DNA from: Phycisphaerae bacterium
GTDB lineage: Bacteria > Planctomycetota > Phycisphaerae > UBA1845 > Fen-1342
Assembly: GCA_022842805.1 (NCBI GenBank)
Contig: JALHOX010000284.1
Location: forward strand, 1-6,038
Reading direction: 5' to 3'
DNA: 6,038 nt
Shown piece after piece: positions 5,176 through 6,038 of the stretch; within the stretch, counting starts at the first letter, position 1, and every line of letters begins with the position of its first letter. The notes below the pieces were generated by a model that worked only from the letters and a program-made list of their open reading frames with translations, was not told the origin of the DNA and did not search any database. Both the position numbers and the translations under genes were made by a program.

Positions 5176-6038
5176 GGGGCGCAACCGAAGCAGCCAAGCG
5201 GGTGAAGAAAGTCTTCGCGAGTCTGAAGAGCAGCCTGGGGAAGGTGCCGCGTCTGCCGGTGGCGGACCCGATCACGCAACTGCTGCTGGGGGTGTTTTCG
5301 CGGAGCCTGCCGGAGACGAAGGCGCGCGAGATCGTCGATCATCTGCGCAGCCTCGTGGTGGACTACAACGAGCTGCGAGTGATGCCGCCGCACGAGCTGG
5401 CGGCGGAGTTGCCGGGGATTCCGGACGCGTATCGGAAGTGCGAGGATGTTTCGCGGGCGTTTAACGCGATTTTTGCGATTGAGCACAGCGTGTCGCTGGA
5501 TCGCGTGAAGGGGCTGCCGAAGCGCGACATGATCGCATATCTGGAGAAGGTGCCGGGGTTGGAGCCTTATACGCGGGCGCGGATTCGGCTGTTGGGATTT
5601 GAGCAGCCGGCGGCGCCGCTGGATGAGGCGATGTGGGCGTATGGCCGGGCGGAAGAGTTTATTGATCCGAAGTGCGATCTGGAAGAGGCGCAGGCGTTTT
5701 TGGAGCGGACGCTTTCGGATGATGATCTGCCGGACTTTGTGGCGCTGTTGAAGCGTCAGGCGTGGTCGGACTATGGCAACGCGGTGAAGAAGGGTCAGAC
5801 GGCGCGGATTGCGAGCGTTGCGCCGGATCGCAAGTCGACGAACATGCTGCTGGAGGTGGCGGGCGGGCAGGTGCCGGACGACGAGCCGGAGCTGGATGAG
5901 ATTCCGGATCCGGAGCTGGTGGAGGCGGAGGAAGGTTCGTCGAAGAAGCGCGGCCGGAAGGGCGAGGGGAAGGGCGGCGCGAAGGGGGCGGGCAAGGGCG
6001 CTGGGGCGTCGGAGCCGACGAAGCGCGAGAAGCCGCGC
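5172..6038 (+). CDS. Endonuclease III-like HhH-GPD protein, probably non-catalytic (3' end cut by window)
   Basis: The frame from ATG 5172 is open to the window edge (289 residues, no stop). Residues about 34-200 follow the helical layout of endonuclease III: a first helix DPITQLLLGVFSRSLPETKA (where Nth has 'LLSAQ.tD...NK'), then a helix-hairpin-helix with VPGLEPYTRARI (127-138) aligned to Nth LPGVGRKTANVV, and PLDEAMWAYGR (149-159) aligned to VDTHIFRV. Asp151 matches the catalytic Asp, but Tyr133 stands where Nth has its catalytic Lys. There are only two Cys (90, 168), so no four-Cys Fe-S cluster. After the domain come an acidic stretch (about 236-254) and a tail of Lys/Arg, Gly and Ala (258-289). 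The gene overlaps rbfA by four bases. I infer a nucleic-acid-binding protein without glycosylase/lyase activity. The alignment was made by eye, so the family call is moderate and the function unknown. Confidence 0.65.
   Translation, partial: MRGATEAAKRVKKVFASLKSSLGKVPRLPVADPITQLLLGVFSRSLPETKAREIVDHLRSLVVDYNELRVMPPHELAAELPGIPDAYRKCEDVSRAFNAIFAIEHSVSLDRVKGLPKRDMIAYLEKVPGLEPYTRARIRLLGFEQPAAPLDEAMWAYGRAEEFIDPKCDLEEAQAFLERTLSDDDLPDFVALLKRQAWSDYGNAVKKGQTARIASVAPDRKSTNMLLEVAGGQVPDDEPELDEIPDPELVEAEEGSSKKRGRKGEGKGGAKGAGKGAGASEPTKREKPR

Noticed and set aside
4893..5486. 197-codon minus-strand frame spanning the rbfA end and the next gene, with Ser-rich runs.
   Set aside because: The Ser runs are simply the reverse complement of the Asp/Glu codons of the RbfA tail.
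1..6038. A defence system, mobile element, CRISPR array or other accessory system.
   Set aside because: No transposase, integrase, repeat-spacer pattern, nuclease/toxin pair or composition break was seen; the recognised genes are core translation genes and a common glycosyltransferase.

Overview
The window is GC-rich, G-biased bacterial DNA holding a translation-factor gene cluster and a divergently oriented glycosyltransferase gene. The long IF-2 with a Pro/Ala/Gly-rich linker and a 'KGPRVVRIEAPE' segment, the frequent non-ATG starts and the overall composition suggest a planctomycete, perhaps of the Phycisphaerae. That assignment comes from recalled family resemblance, not a database search. 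I see no mobile element, CRISPR array, tRNA or rRNA.

Layout. Positions 1-861 (minus strand) carry the N-terminal 287 residues of a GT-B glycosyltransferase related to glycogen/starch synthases, cut by the window edge. Positions 862-1338 are a divergent intergenic region. It holds a good sigma-70-type promoter facing the glycosyltransferase, a striking run of G-tracts with G-quadruplex potential, and the leader of infB with a small hairpin and an imperfect direct repeat. From 1339 onward four plus-strand genes form a probable operon: infB (initiation factor IF-2), a DUF503/YlxP-family gene, rbfA (ribosome-binding factor A) with an unusual acidic tail, and a gene cut by the right edge. This last gene overlaps rbfA by four bases (ATGA) and encodes a degenerate endonuclease III-like (HhH-GPD) protein.

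Function. The infB-ylxP-rbfA order is a known bacterial arrangement linking translation initiation with maturation of the small ribosomal subunit. IF-2 brings initiator tRNA to the 30S subunit and promotes subunit joining, while RbfA helps late 30S maturation and 16S rRNA 5'-end processing. nusA, which often precedes infB, is not in the 1338 bases upstream. GC-rich hairpins lie in both gaps around ylxP; the first is followed by five T residues and could attenuate transcription.

The least ordinary part is the 3' end. RbfA carries about 55 extra residues that are mostly Asp/Glu. The coupled downstream protein keeps the helix-hairpin-helix and the catalytic-type Asp but has Tyr where endonuclease III has its catalytic Lys, lacks the four-Cys Fe-S motif, and ends in an acidic stretch followed by a Lys/Gly/Ala-rich tail. 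This could be a non-catalytic nucleic-acid-binding partner of the ribosome-maturation genes; that role is inference. The rest of the window looks like ordinary core genome.
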